Below are positions 1-11,905 of a stretch of DNA of 64,000 bases, piece after piece. The translations under genes were made by a program, and so were the position numbers. Position 1 is the stretch's first letter. Each line of letters starts with the position of its first letter. Source of the stretch: Thalassia testudinum (taxonomy: Eukaryota; Streptophyta; Magnoliopsida; Alismatales; Hydrocharitaceae); assembly GCA_037157565.1 (NCBI GenBank), contig JAZHRO010000046.1:15536501-15600500 (forward strand), read 5' to 3'. The notes under the pieces were generated by a model. That model had not been told where the DNA came from. It saw nothing but the letters and a program-made list of their open reading frames with translations, and ran no database searches.

Positions 1-452
1 ATCAATTCTCCTTGGTCATTCTTTTCAACCATAATTCTTGCCTTCTTGGGCACCACATGGATAGGACTGACTCATTTACTATTTGAACGGGATAGATAAT
101 GCCTGCATCCAGCCATTTCAGAATCTCCTTGTTAACAACCTCCCACATATTGGGGTTGAGCCTTCTCTGCATGTCATGAAAGGACTTCACGGACTCATTT
201 ATGTATAAATGATGCATGTAAAGTGAGGGGTCAACACCCTTAATATTAGTTATAGTCCATGCAGTAGCTTCCTTATGCCTATATAAACACTCAAGCAAAG
301 CTCCCTCCTGCGATTCAGATAACGCAGATGGGATAATGATGGGGAGCATGTCGTTAGGGCCAAGGAAAGCATATTTTAGTGTGCTTGGGAGGAGTTTGAG
401 CTCCAACTCAAGAGATTTTTGAATTGAGGGTACAAGCTGAGATGTCCTTGGC
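1..452 (-). pseudogene. pol: E1 reverse transcriptase N-terminal remnant
   Basis: The stretch contains the linker and first RT motifs: KYAFLGPNDMLPIII, MQRRLNPNM and KWLDAGIIYP. These match the same motifs in A1, A2 and A3 in this window. A frameshift follows LDAGIIYP; the next motif (VSPIHVVPKK) continues in another frame up to position 1. The catalytic part lies outside the window. Confidence 0.85.
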
Positions 453-1115
453 TCAGGTAGTGGGTCTACCTTCAAGGTCAAGGGAGGGGATAGAGACTAT
501 GTGCACTCCCAACAACTCTTCCAATTTGGGCATATCCCCTTCATTTTCTTCAATAATCGGAGGGAGGTACTTAGATATGACCATTTGAAGGGGGACACTA
601 CATAAGAGTGCTGGAGTAGTCTCTTCAACAATCTCATCAACCACCTCAATCTGGGAATAATCTTCCAATCCAGGTTGCTTATAGGCATCAAAGACATTTA
701 ACCGCATTTTCTTGTTCCCAAAGCCCATTTTAAGTGCCCCCGATCGACAATTGATATAGGTGTTGGATGTGGGCAAGAAGGGGTGTCCCAGAATAATGGA
801 TGGCTTTGTGGGCTTATTTGATGGGTCAGTGTCGAGCACGAGAAAATCAATAGGGAAGAAGTCCTCCACTCTCATAATGACATCTTCTAGAAATCCCCAT
901 GGTGTCTTAAGTGATCTGTCTATGACCTAGAGGATGACAGGACTAGGCTTTAAATCACCTCCTCCTAGAATGCCGTAGACAAAGCTCGGCAAAATGTTCA
1001 CCCTCGTGCCTAGATCGAGTAGAGTCTCGTTAATGCGTTGGTTACCTATAACCACTAAAATATACAAGGCTCTTGGGTCTTTCAACTTGGGGGGTGTTCC
1101 ATGTTGGAGCACCAA
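453..1115 (-). pseudogene. pol: E1 retropepsin-like protease remnant
   Basis: Two blocks of an Athila-type aspartic protease are visible. At 927-1115 the active-site region reads LLDLGTRVNILP, with DLG where most retropepsins have DSG or DTG; the DLG form is usual in Athila. At 453-875 the flap and C-terminal part (FPIDFLVLD, then IILGHPFLPTSNTYI) follows. A stop or frameshift near 880-930 separates them. The enzyme would cut the element's polyprotein; here it cannot be made whole. Confidence 0.85.
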
Positions 1116-1499
1116 GCTAACATGGTCAAGTAGGATGACCTTAGTTTGGATCTATATCCTAGTTCGACTTTTTTGGGTACACAGGTTCTTCAAAAACTTG
1201 GCATAGGATGGAATTTGCTTGATAACATCTAGCAAAGGCAAGTTAATATGGACTTGCCTAAAGTTGTCCATAATCTCATCTGTCCTATCCTTGTCTTTAG
1301 ATTAACCAACGAAAGATTTCCCAGGAGCAAATAGGCGCTTTGAATAGGGTACCATCGGCTTTTGGGTGGAGGGGTTGTCGTGTCGGGAAAGGGGTAGTGG
1401 AATGATGGCATCCTCTAGGTGGGTGATTTCAAGTGAGTGAGGGTAGTGTGGCTCTTCCTCAGCAAGGGTGGAAGTTAGGGTCAGTGTAGGAGGGGAATT

Positions 1500-2560
1500 C
1501 TAAGGCATGACCGTGGGAGTGTTGTCAAGTTTGACAATTTCTTTGCCATTCCTCAACATGGTCACAACTTGAGAATGCTCTCTGAGTATGATCCCCTCAC
1601 CCTTGGGGTTCTCCTTAGAAGAACAGGGCAACTTCCAAGGATCTCGCTGCCTCATTGCCTCAGTAAGATTACCAATTTGGGATTGCATTTCAATGATCAT
1701 CTTATTCTGAGACTGGATGACCATATTCTGATGCTCTTGCATTGCCTTCATCATTGCCTTGAGTTCATCCATTTCAGAGGGCTTATTCTGAGGAGGGGTC
1801 GTATAAGGTGGCTGGTACATGGGTTGGGGAGGTTGGGGTCTTGTATTCCCTGAGTTGGAAGCATCACTTTGCTTCCATGAAAAATTTAGATGGTTCTACC
1901 ACCCTGGATTGTAAGTATTAGAATATGGGTTGTTCTTAGGGGGTGGGCAGAATCCCTGGGCCACATTCAAATTGGCCTAAATCCACTCAGGGAATTAATT
2001 CACCAATTGGCACTCTGCAGTGGTGTGTGAAGTGCTTTGGCAAATGGCGCATTCACTTGGAGCCTGGACAATAGAGGCTACTTGTGGGTGCATGTTGGGG
2101 TTTGCTAAAAGCCTATCAAAATTTTTATTTAATAGTTGAATTTGATAAGCCAAATCTTGAGTAGCCCCGGTTTCATGGGCCTCCACTTCCTCTACAAGAT
2201 CGATAGTTTTCTTTCTTGATAGGCAGAGGACATATGAATGGAATTATCACTTAAGGTTTCAAATAAAGTCTAGGCTTCATCCTCAATCTTGGTCATGAAG
2301 GTTCCGTCATAGGCTACATTGATGGTTTGCCTATGCCGTTCAGCTAATCCATTATAGAACCTCTTGACCAATTTCCATCTTGGCACCTGATGGTGGGGGC
2401 ATAATCTTAGAAGTTCATTAAAGTACTTCCAAGTCTCCTGAAATTTCTCCCCGTCTTGTTGAGTAAAACTCATAATCGCTCCCTGATAATGATTAGTTTT
2501 ACTCATACGAAAATACGTCTTTAAAAATTCTCCCTTAAGGGTGGCCTAATCATTTACCCT
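1500..2560 (-). pseudogene. gag: E1 Gag remnant with CCHC zinc knuckle
   Basis: The retrotransposon Gag core is seen at 2270-2506 (GEKFQETWKYFNELL then LCPHHQVPRWKLV), followed at 1995-2186 by a classic nucleocapsid knuckle, CAICQSTSHTTAEC (CX2CX4HX4C), which would bind element RNA. A Gln/Met-rich tail follows at 1500-1820. Stops and frameshifts separate the pieces. This is the only one of the Gags seen here that shows the knuckle; A1, A2 and A3 lack it at the equivalent place. Certain as a family call, nonfunctional as a gene. Confidence 0.85.
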
Positions 2561-3894
2561 TGCATCAAGGGTATTGATTGTGTAGCAATAATATGACTTA
2601 ATTGACATAAATTAAGGTAGATCTTAGCATAACTTAGGAGTAATTCATGCATTAATTGTATATTCTGCATCTTTACTACTTTACTTAGATATTCATGAAA
2701 TAATGCCATATTTCTATACTTATTAACAAATAATTTGATTTGCAAGTAATAAGAAGCTCAGGAGATGGCCTGAAGCTAGAATTAAAGCTGGATAGAGGCT
2801 AAAGTTGCAGTAGAGCTAGAGTGGAAGCCCACATTCAAGCTGCAAATAAGTTGAAGACAGAGAGTATGGAAGAGGTATACTATACTACCTATAGGGATTT
2901 AATGTTAGAATTAATGTATGAAGAACATAGGACATCCCTGCACTTATCCTTAGGCTTAAGATAACCCTATCCACCTTCCTATACCTAAGCCACCCTTCTA
3001 TTAGGTTAACTTAGACTAAAACACCCTAAAACCTTCTTTCTAGCCCACCTCTAGATGTCCAGACAGTGTGTTGGAAGTCCAATTTTTGTAGAACCCACGA
3101 ATAGAACTTGATGCCCATATTGATCCAGTATTGGATGTCTAGACCTATCCATCAGATTTCCAACTCTGAAGTATAAGTCGTCTGACTTAGTTATTAGACG
3201 TCTGGAGGTCTTCTCCAATTGCTGATTTTGAATTTGAAGCTGCATCTTGCTTCTTTAGGCCTAGTTAACCTACCATACACCCTAGGAAACCTATTTAGAG
3301 ACACCCTAAGCCTAGTACACCATCACGAGCCCTTCCAAAGAACCTAATTAGGTTCTCACTAAGGCTAATTGACTCAGTAAAAGTCAATTGAACCATACAT
3401 ACCTAATTGGACTCATGGAATCCAATTAAACCCTAATTTCAACCCATGCAAGGCTAATTGGATTCAGTCAGAGTTCAATTGACTCATACACAACCTAAGT
3501 GGGAATTCTCTCTCCCAATTACACACACATTGACCCCATTAGACTTGTGATAAGTTTAATTGGATCCTCTACCTAAGTAATAGGTTGTATGAACTTATTT
3601 TTAGGACCTTACCTAGATGCAATTACCGAGAACTTTAGGACTCAACCTAAAGCACATAGACACCACCCAAGTGGTTCACTCAACCACTTAGGTCACGCAC
3701 GCACACACACCACTCAAGGTGGCATCCGCACTTCATAGGTGGTACCACTTCAAAGCCTAAACCCTAAGTTTACCTAGTCCACAACTAGATCCACAAATTG
3801 TGGATCTTGAAGACCTCTTCTACCCTCCACTTTGACACCACCTAAGACAATTCTAGAGTCTTCTTGGACTCCTCCTACGGAGTCTCCCACATCT

Positions 3895-3902
3895 ATAAAA
3901 AG
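3895..3902 (+). promoter_or_regulatory. Probable TATA box in L1
   Basis: TATAAAAA stands alone in a region otherwise free of TATA motifs and sits upstream of a pyrimidine-rich stretch, as expected for an LTR promoter. It is inferred only from sequence. Confidence 0.4.
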
Positions 3903-4099
3903 ACCATCAAAGTGGCCACCCAACCCATCCATCTTTATATCTTGGACGTTCCACCATTCCATCTCCTCCATAGCATCCACGAGCACCTCCCAAGCATCAC
4001 CACCTCCCTGTCCAAGAGCATCCTCCACCACCTCTTCAAAAATCTTGCATGAAACAAATATAGAAATAAATGAAAATAAAAGAAGTGTAGAAAAAAAAC

Positions 4100-4280
4100 A
4101 CCTTCTTCCTACATTTCCTCTTCTTTTTCCTTCCCATTCCCTTCCCCCATTTCCCTTCCCCTTTCCCTTCCTCTTCTTTTTCCTTCTCATTCCCCCTCCA
4201 TTTCCCTCCCCCTTTCCCTTTCTCTTCACATTCTCTTGCTTCCTCTATTTCCCTTTCCCCTTCCTCTTCTCCACATTCAA
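4100..4280 (+). repeat. Polypyrimidine tract (TTCCC/CTTTCC-rich)
   Basis: About 180 bases are almost pure C and T on the plus strand, built from irregular TTCCC, CCTTTCC and TTTCCTT units. Open frames across it (Lys/Glu/Gly-rich on minus, Pro/Phe-rich on plus) are by-products of the composition. Confidence 0.85.
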
Positions 4281-4304
4281 CACAAAATATCCACATATCA
4301 AATG

Positions 4305-4430
4305 TAAGTGGGCACACCCCACATAATTACAAAGGAAAAAAGTAAATGCATCATCCATAAATAAAATAAACCTAAGTGGGCACACCCCACACATAAAATA
4401 AACCTAATTGGGCACACCATACATTTAACA
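4305..4430 (+). repeat. Short tandem repeat, GTGGGCACACCCCAC units
   Basis: Three imperfect copies of a roughly 35-60 base unit carrying AAACCTAAGTGGGCACACC occur in a row. Each core (GTGGGCACACCCCAC) is nearly self-complementary, so each copy could form a small hairpin. They lie between L1 and the CACTA remnant. Confidence 0.7.
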
Positions 4431-4689
4431 TTAAAAGAGCATTCTAAAAAAGAAAGTGGTTGAAGAACCCCACCATAGTGACGAAATGGTACAGAATAGT
4501 GCAAAAACAGTGTAAGAATGCGAAGAGCTTATGTGAGAAGGTAATAAAATAAATTTCACTTTTCAAAAATAAATGAACATAAGCTTTGAAAAAAGCTAAA
4601 ATAATTTAAAGGAAATTTAAACAAAATAGACAACTAAAAATTTGTTAAATTATTTTTATTTGTGGATTACAGATTAATATTTTTGACAA

Positions 4690-5395
4690 ATTACCTTATA
4701 TATCATGTCACTTGCACCAAGGGTAACTTCTTCACTTTGTGGGTCTTGCTGATACGCTTCAGATTCAACATATGGGTCGAGATCTTTTCTCGCATCGTAT
4801 TGTTCATGTGGTAGAGCTCTAACGGGTATTATCCACCCATTCTACTATTATCAGGCATATAGAATACTTGTGCTACTTGACAAGCTAGTGTGAATGGTTT
4901 GGATGGCTAAAGAATGCGACAGTTCTTACTTAAGCTCAAGAAATCATGTTTCTTATCGACTTTGAATCCACCACCTTCTTTGAAAACATCAAACCAATCA
5001 CACTTAAATAAAATCACCCTTTGATCAAACCTGAAACTCATTTCCACAATCTCTTCAATTTGACCGTAATACCCATCACAACCAGTGATTAGGTCACAAC
5101 TGATGGTGACTCTTGCCTGTTGCATGGCCTTTGCATCATCAATGGATTATACTTTGAATCTGAAACCATTAATTATGTAATCTGAATGGCAACATTCATA
5201 TGTCAAAGGTGTATCAACAATTACATTAAAATCCTGTACCCACCGTGGATCCCCCCATTCTTTCAGTTTATTTACACGATCTTTGAACCAATTAAGGAAC
5301 TGCAAGTTGTGTGTAGATGACACAGAAGATTCTTTGAATTTATTGTAAAATTCATCCACTTCTGGAATTTTCTTTAGAATATGCAAGTGTGACAA
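4690..5395 (-). pseudogene. CACTA protein C-terminal DUF4216-like domain
   Basis: Two pieces are seen: 5147-5395 (LNWFKDRVNKL, then CCHSDYIINGFRFKV) and 4907-5125 (GYYGQIEEIVEMSF, RVILFKCDWFDV). Weaker similarity with stops runs on to about 4690. This is the DUF4216 domain usual at the C-terminus of plant CACTA transposases; its role is unknown. Confidence 0.88.
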
Positions 5396-5564
5396 TCATC
5401 GGTCCATTTTCGAGATGGACTTGCACTCTGTCTGGAGGATTGACCTTCCTCCCATGTCAAATATGGACAGGAAATCTTCATCATTACCATTAAATTCTCC
5501 ATCATAATTCTATTCAAGATGATTAAATTGATTGTCTATCTCATTCAATTACATGGCACAGAAG

Positions 5565-5960
5565 TTAATACATTCCTTTACAAGATAATCCTTCCACGAT
5601 TGACCTTTCTGGCTTTGCCTTATTCAAGATATAATCTTTCAGCTTCTTCAAATATCGTTCAATTGGATACATCCATCTGTACTGCATGAATCTAGAAATT
5701 CTCGCTTCATTCGTAAGATGAAGCATGACATGAACCATCACGTCAAAGAATGCAGCTGGGAAAATCTGCTCCATTTTACAAAGTGTGATCAAAATTTGTT
5801 TATCCCAGTACTGTAGCAATTCGGGATCTAATGTCTTCGAACAAATGACTTTAAAATCGACTATCGGATCGGGCATCACTCCACGTATCACTAGTGGGAA
5901 TAAGATTTGCATGTACACATGAGAATCATGACTTTTTAACCCAGTAATCTTCTTTTGCAT
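5565..5960 (-). pseudogene. CACTA transposase C-terminal DUF4218-like domain
   Basis: This 131-residue open stretch (GLKSHDSHVYMQILFPL, then FPAAFFDVMVHVMLHLTNEA and YRWMYPIERYLKKLK) is the well-known DUF4218 region following the TNP2 catalytic part in plant CACTA proteins. It is one of the longest uninterrupted parts of T1. Confidence 0.92.
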
Positions 5961-6035
5961 TTCATTTACGCAATGTGAAAGCTATGATGAATACCCATAT
6001 GGAATCCAAATGTCTTTAAGGAAGGAGGAGATCCT

Positions 6036-7229
6036 TTAACTCTGCTCTCCAATAAGATTGTATATAGCTTTTGGAAAGTGAGACTTTCCTTCTTCAATGT
6101 GCAACTTAGGACGAATACCCAAAATTTTCATATCATTGCTTGTTTTAACTTTATCTTTTGTGCTATCTGTTAGGTTTAATACATCAAGAATGTTGTCCAT
6201 TACATTCTTCTCAATGTGCATAACATCTAAATTGAGTCGTATCGTCAAATCTTTCCAGTATGGAGCTCCATAAAAAATATGCTTTTCTTCCTAAACCTTA
6301 AATGTTGCAAGGAAGTCAAGTCATTCTTGAAAAGATGACCCAAATGTATTTCATCGAGTTGTTGCAATGTCTCCATGATTTTCATCCCTGATAACCTAAC
6401 AGAACTTGTACTGAGTTTATTTTTCAGATTCTTCGACGAATACTGACATGCTTTACCGTTAAATCTATCCTTGAATTATGACATTCGCCATTTGTGTTCA
6501 ATGGGAAAAAACCTATGGTACCATAAGTAACAAAACTTCTTCCTTTCAAGCAATCTCAGGTGATGAGTATCATCCATAAAGATTGGGCATGCGAACTTTC
6601 CATTCATACTCCATCCTAACAAATTAGCATATGCTGGAAAGTCATTGATTATCCGCAATAATGCTACGTGCAACTGGAAGAATTGTTTCTTCTGTGCTTG
6701 ATATGTTTGAACACCACTGTACCACAGGACTTTAGTTAATCAATGAACGGTTGGAGATAAACATCAATTGCATGTCTTGGTTGCTTGGGTCATGGGATAA
6801 GGAGGGTCAACATCATGAATGCGATATCGCATGCATAGCCATGGAGGGAAGTTGTAAGTTAACATAACCATCGACCATATGGAATATGACGGATACATGT
6901 TCTTAAATGGGTTGAATCCATCGCTTGCAAGCCCCAGTCTTACATTCCATGCCTCCTCTACAAATAATGCGTGATTCTTGTTAAATCTATTCCACTCATC
7001 ATAATTTGTTGGATGACAGATGCGTCCATCTTTGCATTTATTCTCCTGATGCCACACCATCAGTTTTACTATTTTACTGGAAATGAATAGGTGTTGTAGC
7101 CTAGGGATCAGTGGAAAATAATGAAGGACCTTCTCTGGTTGTTTCTTTCCACTTGTGTTTGTTGACTTACCCTCCTTATACCTCTCCTCACCACATTCAA
7201 GATAGTTAGTCAACCCTGAGTACTCATTT
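6036..7229 (-). pseudogene. tnp2-like: CACTA transposase core (Transposase_21/TNP2)
   Basis: Homology resumes at 7229 with CGEERYKEGK and continues through VLHYFPLIPRLQHLF, NVRLGLASDGFNPFKNMY and PPWLCMRY (6764-7229), INDFPAYANLLGWSMNGKFACP (6476-6673) and LDVMHIEKNVMDNILDVL (6036-6248). These are consecutive conserved blocks of the TNP2 family. Stops and frameshifts near 6250-6470 and 6690-6760 break the frame. The family call is secure; the gene is dead. Confidence 0.93.
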
Positions 7230-10080
7230 CTATTGTTTGCCACTTTCATTGAGTTTAAAGTATGCATCGTAGTATAGTCAACAAAAGAGAATTAACATTT
7301 AAATTTATATAGTCGAACGTGTGAGTCTGAGATCATTAGAAGGGAGAAAATATGGAATTCACAACATTAGTCGAATAAATGAGCACAAGAATTTATCACA
7401 ACAAGACATTCAATGAATAATAAAAATATACTCCAAATGATGTTCAACAATAGCAAATTGTCTCTTAGATAACAATGGGATAAAAAGAATGATAAAAACC
7501 TAAAAATGGTGATTTGAATCACCAATTTAATCCCACAATTAATCACATATCCCAATGTTTCAACCAATTCAATTTTTCAATAGCATTTCTCAACCACTTG
7601 CCACGTCAACGCAAATATCAAATATGTCAATAGTACCCAGAACCATGGGCAAGCATAAGGGTCTAAAGTGCAGCACAGGGTCAACACAAGGCACAAGCAA
7701 CCATCTTATTGAAACACTGAAGTGTTGGGCATGTGTAGGCACGAATGCCGAGTCACGTGCATGAAACCTGAGGTAAAACCACCCACTACCCTCCTTAGAA
7801 TTTCTCCTCTTTCCTCAATCCCAAGTCAAAGTCAATCCGGTCCAGAGCATAGGGTCCAGTCCGGTTCGCATGGCATGGGCGAGCGGACCGAGTGTGTATG
7901 GGTATGGGTTCAGTCGGACCTGACCTCGTGTTCAAAGGCAAGCTACTAAGGAACACTATTCTATAAGTATCAAAATCTTTTTCATCTTCACCCGATGTGA
8001 GACAAAACTCATCTCCTCTTCTTTAGCAGCTTTGCATGAAGCTTCTCTATCAATTGATGCTATCTCTGCTACTATCTTGGCCAATTGAAGGTCCTGCTAT
8101 CTTCATGAGTGGATTCCATAGCTTCTCAAAGTGGTGGCTGTGAAGATGATGACTGGTTAACAACAAAGGGTGGCAGAGAATCAGTGGTGATGGTAGTGAC
8201 GACGGTGAATGCCTAAAACATGAAATACGTGCTAAATGCCCCAATTAAAATGCTCACTAGAGTTGCCAGAGAACGACGAGTTCAACGGTGGTGGTGGCGA
8301 GGTGATTGGAGCGTTGTGGTGACCGGATGGTATTGGTTAGGGTGGCAAGCAATGGTGGTGTTCGGAGAGGTGAATGGGTGGCCAATGCACCTAATCAAGT
8401 TAGGGCTTTTGAAGGCGAGGGTGTGGCGAAGCTTTTGGGAGTGGAGGTTGGGTGTATAGTGGACGAAGGAGGTCGAGCAAAGCTCATCAGAGCTTTACCG
8501 GTCGTAAAGAAGATGGAGGGGAAATGAGGTGGTCGGCGATGGAATTGAGAAGTTGAAGGTAGGAAGTGAGGTTAGAGAGAGAGAGAGGGACTGAGAGAGC
8601 CTAAACTATGGATGAAAGGGGGAGGGATTCTTTGCCAGTGTGATGGTTGGATGTGGGAGAGACGAAGCCTCCGGTGAGGGGATTGGCAGCGAAGAAAAGG
8701 TCGAAGAGGATGAGGCTGCCATCGGAAGAAGGTGAGGAAGAAGATGGTGCTTCCAATTTGACCATTGGATGCATGGATGAGGGAGGGTGAGAGGGCCGTC
8801 GGAGCCATGGCGGAGGTGGCCGGAGTTTGAGGAGGAAGAAGCATTTGTGGTCGAAACCGGGAACGAAATGATCATGGAACAATGAGAAGCTTTCATAGTG
8901 CTCGAATATGAGTTCAAATTGGAGGATTTCATGTGTTTGTGTTGATATTTTTAGGAAGCAAAGAACTTTGATTTCGTGAGCTTGCATGGATTCTAGGATT
9001 TGAGTTCGGCTCTGAGATGAGGTCCAACGGATTCCCCATGATCTGATCATCAATCCCTCCAAAGTTGGAGGGATTTAATGTTGATTTGAGAGAGAACTCC
9101 TCTCTTGAACCTTGATTTGTGGAGTGTTCACACACTAATGGTGGTAGGGACCGTTTTGTGAAGGTGATGAAAAATATAGGGACCGGGATGCAAGAAACTT
9201 GAAACCTGGGGTTTAAGTGTGAGAAATAGAGTTTCTAAGGGCCAAATTGCAAACTAGGTCAAAGTGAACTCTGATTGGGCCCAAATTTTAGACTTAACCT
9301 AATTTTGACCAAAGGAATCTAATGGTGAACTTGGATTTGAGTTTTGACCACATTTGACTGGGTAAATTGTATAGAAGCCTAAATTAGGGTAAATTCTCGT
9401 CTGAAACTCTATTCTAGGTCGAAATGGGTTGGGCTAAGCAGTAAGGAAGAAAAGGTGTTTGAGTGATTCCATTTAGCCTAGTCATGGAATAAGTGATGGT
9501 CAAAGGGTTCTAACTCAAAAATCCTTTGAACTGAGTTTGTGACTTTGGGAAATCATCGTGGTTGTAGTATGAATCTGAAGTGTTCATGGATTCCTAGGAT
9601 CTCAACAAGAGAATTCCTATCCATAGTCAAACAATCCATAATAGTCAATTGGACTTATGCAAAAAATGACACAAATAACAAGCAATATATCAAAGTTGCC
9701 AAACCTCTTAGAATATTTTTATATGAATTTAAGGAGGTTTATATTAATTTTATCTTGATCGTAACCTCATCAATTCAAGTAGGGTTGATAATTAGGGTTT
9801 TTAATCCTGTTTGGTTCTCAAAATGTGTGAAACCCTAATTCAGTCGGCGTAGGCCCGCTTCTTGGTCTTAGAGGTCAATTGACCTCTAATTAACCCTTAA
9901 ATAACCTCATGGTTAGTCTGCACTTGTGATGTGTTGTTAAAATAATAGAATTAGCCATGTTTTATTGTCTTCTTCTCAAATCAAATTAGAATGGAATTAT
10001 GGTCCTCAGGTGATCATTTATGAGAATTTATCTCTTGATTCCAACTAAATTAAGTTAGTTATGACGAATGATGGTGTTAC
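7230..10080 (-). other. 2.85 kb intron or precise insertion inside T1
   Basis: Transposase homology stops at 10081 and resumes at 7229 with almost no protein sequence missing. On the minus strand the block starts GTAAC and ends CAATAG, so it fits a GT-AG intron. A short repeat ATTTCT lies near both edges (about 7226 and 10086), so an insertion with target duplication also fits. Inside are a GA-repeat at about 8573-8590 and low-complexity Ser/Pro-rich frames; I recognise no domain, PBS or polypurine tract. Confidence 0.5.
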
Positions 10081-10660
10081 CATCAATTTCTGTATAGGAC
10101 ATAGTCATTACGATAGGCATCAATCTTCTCGCATTTCAGTCCGAGCCCACGTCTCTACTTCTTCGCATCATACCATGACCCAAGGTACCCAACAAAATTA
10201 TTCAACAGCTCCTCAATGAATTCAAGGACCTTAGACATTAATTTCATTGTGGCTCTATTCATCACTTTCATCTGAAACAATTTTAGAAGGAATGACAACT
10301 TTGACAATGACATTATTTGAGGAGCAATAAGATCCTCTACTGCCTTGATTGCATTGTAAAACTCATTATGATCTAGTAATGTCTCATCATCATCTGCATC
10401 CTCAGGGTCTACTACTCTCATATCATGTAACATTTCATCCAATCCATCTCCCTAATTATCATCACTTTCTTCAAAAGCGTCAATTCTCTCATTCCTGACA
10501 TCTCCTGTGATTTGCTCACCATAAGCTGTTCAATTACGTAATGTTGCCACCAACCATTACATATCAAATGCTAAAAAACTGTGTCTCGATCATGGAAAAA
10601 CCCATTCAAACAGTGTCTACATGGGCATAAAATCAGCTGAAGGAATTCTCCTCGTCTAAA
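10081..10660 (-). pseudogene. tnp2-like: CACTA transposase N-terminal part
   Basis: Reading leftward, a cysteine-rich segment (LCPCRHCLNGFFHDRD, near 10600-10640) matches the transposase-associated domain. The linker ends in MDEMLHDM, then KLSFLLKLFQMK and, near 10160, SWYDAKK followed by GLGLKCEKIDAYRNDYVLY. These are hallmarks of the start of TNP2 transposases, which bind element ends and cut DNA. Several stops are present, including one right after YDAKK. Homology ends at 10081, directly before a GT dinucleotide (minus strand). Confidence 0.85.
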
Positions 10661-11237
10661 TGTCTTTTGGCCAAAGTCTATATCTTCCTTTCATCTCCAG
10701 CCACCTTCGTCGCAGCTCCGGTGACCCTCCTCCGTCTTCCTATGGCCTTCCAACAGCCAAATTGGGAGCACCTCCTTCCTCACCTTCATCCGCTTCTTGC
10801 CGACCAAAGTGGAGGCCCTCTCCCCCTCTTCTCGTAGCCATCTCTTTTACCGAAGGTCTCTTCGTCCATGGTGCCGGCAAGACAACCCATGGATTTTTCC
10901 CCTATTCATCCAACTAGAGAGACCTTTCTCCCCCTCTCTCTCAGATTAGATTTAGGCCCTTGAAACCCCAATTCCACTGTCGAACACTACTCAACCCCAT
11001 CATCTTCACCACGGCCGGTGAAGCTTCGGTGAGGTTGTCGGGCCATAATACACCACCAAACAACCCCACGACACCACCAAAACCTTCACCACACCTCTAC
11101 GACTAAAAGCTCTATCTTTATTAGGGCTTTCATCCATTTAAAAACCTTATCAACCAAACCCACAACCTACGGTCATCTTCGACATCATCTGGCCACTACG
11201 GGCTTCCATACACCACGCCACCATCTCTGTTGCACTC
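10661..11237 (+). other. Unassigned flank left of N1
   Basis: A C-rich plus strand with no recognisable domain. The 85-codon frame at 10660-10917 is Pro/Ser-rich and has no family match I know. The block ends in CACTC, the left copy of the N1 target duplication, and is continuous with 18775 onward in the pre-insertion sequence. Confidence 0.4.
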
Positions 11238-11833
11238 TGATGTAAACATGTTTATATTTCATAAAATGTCTATTTATGCATGTTCTTAAGCATAGAATTG
11301 CATTACATACTATAAATATTGCATAACATGCATCATCTTGCATTTAGATTAGTCTGAATAAAATGTAGGTTCATTGTCTCCTTTTATGGTTAGGAACAAA
11401 ATGACTTTTTATTGGGGACTCGGATCGAAGATCCAACCATACAGATCTGATCAGGGCGACGATTGGAGTTCAACAACTCCAAAATTGCCCTAATCGAATA
11501 TCCGTAGCATCAGATAGAGACCGAGGAACCCTAGAAGATCAAGGGCGAAGATGGTGTTAATTCACACTTTAGACGACAAATCTGACCGCATGGATAGGTT
11601 CGGATCGACGATCGCAGCCTAACGGTGCAAAAATAGATCCAATCCGATACTTGTGGTACCATCTACATCACTTAGAAGATGGATGGCCAAGATGGCGCCA
11701 CGTGGTGCCATCTCAGCTGCCCAACCGGCTGCACGCACCCACTAAAGCTCTTTTGGCCAGCGCTTCTCCGCCGTTGGATCAGGATCCAATGGTTACGAGG
11801 CTCGCGAGCTTGAGTTGTGCGCTCGACACAAGT

Positions 11834-11905
11834 GTGCCCGTAGCGCGTTGGTTGAGAGCCTTATCGAGGCGAGGAGGCGCGGGATCGAGCCCCCGCATGC
11901 CTCAA
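11834..11905 (+). promoter_or_regulatory. tRNA-like Pol III A/B-box segment in N1 5' LTR
   Basis: The A-box-like TAGCGCGTTGG (11841-11851) and B-box-like GGATCGAGCC (11882-11891) are 41 bases apart, tRNA spacing. The B-box sits in a possible T-arm, GCGGG facing CCCGC. In the 3' LTR the A-box is kept (17650-17660) but the B-box is altered. Pol III activity is inferred, not shown. Confidence 0.5.

Larger units (their letters stand above)
1..2574 (-). mobile_element. E1: decayed Athila-like Ty3/gypsy gag-pol remnant
   Basis: On the minus strand, similarity runs from Gag at about 2550 through protease to the start of reverse transcriptase at the window edge, broken by many stops and frameshifts. 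The order Gag, zinc knuckle, protease, RT is that of Ty3/gypsy, and the protease and RT lead-in (LDAGIIYP) are Athila-like. Gag similarity stops abruptly at 2574, where LTR-like block L1 begins, so L1 or its parent element inserted here. The missing Gag N-terminus is not found elsewhere in the window, and the rest of pol lies beyond position 1. No LTR of E1 is visible. The element is dead. Confidence 0.85.
2575..4680 (+). repeat. L1: LTR-like block inserted into E1
   Basis: Sequence from 2575 (TGATTGTGTAGC) aligns over about 120 bases with the start of the A1 LTR at 20852 (TGATTGCACAGT), including the shared run TAGCATAACTTAGGA. A good TATA box (TATAAAAA, 3895-3902) lies 1.3 kb in. Copies of an AGACGTCTGA-like decamer occur near 3050-3215, and TAATTGGACTC / GGAATCCAATTA inverted segments at 3340-3490. 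I could not find the 3' LTR boundary or a target duplication, so a solo LTR and a 5' LTR of a larger element are both possible. The end given is where CACTA homology begins. Confidence 0.45.
4690..10660 (-). mobile_element. T1: CACTA (En/Spm) DNA transposon remnant
   Basis: The minus strand carries, in order, a transposase-associated zinc-finger domain, the TNP2-like Transposase_21 domain and DUF4218- and DUF4216-like domains, the usual layout of plant CACTA transposases. All parts are broken by stops. I did not find the CACTA terminal inverted repeats or a 3 bp target duplication, so the true ends are unknown; coordinates give the coding remnant only. A 2851-base block at 7230-10080 interrupts the coding homology. 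Confidence 0.85.

Noticed and set aside
3774..4326. Lys/Glu/Gly-rich minus frames and a Pro/Phe-rich plus frame
   Set aside because: Caused by the polypyrimidine tract; composition explains them.
8220..9135. Clustered frames inside the block interrupting T1
   Set aside because: Short, overlapping on both strands, low complexity and without a recognisable domain.
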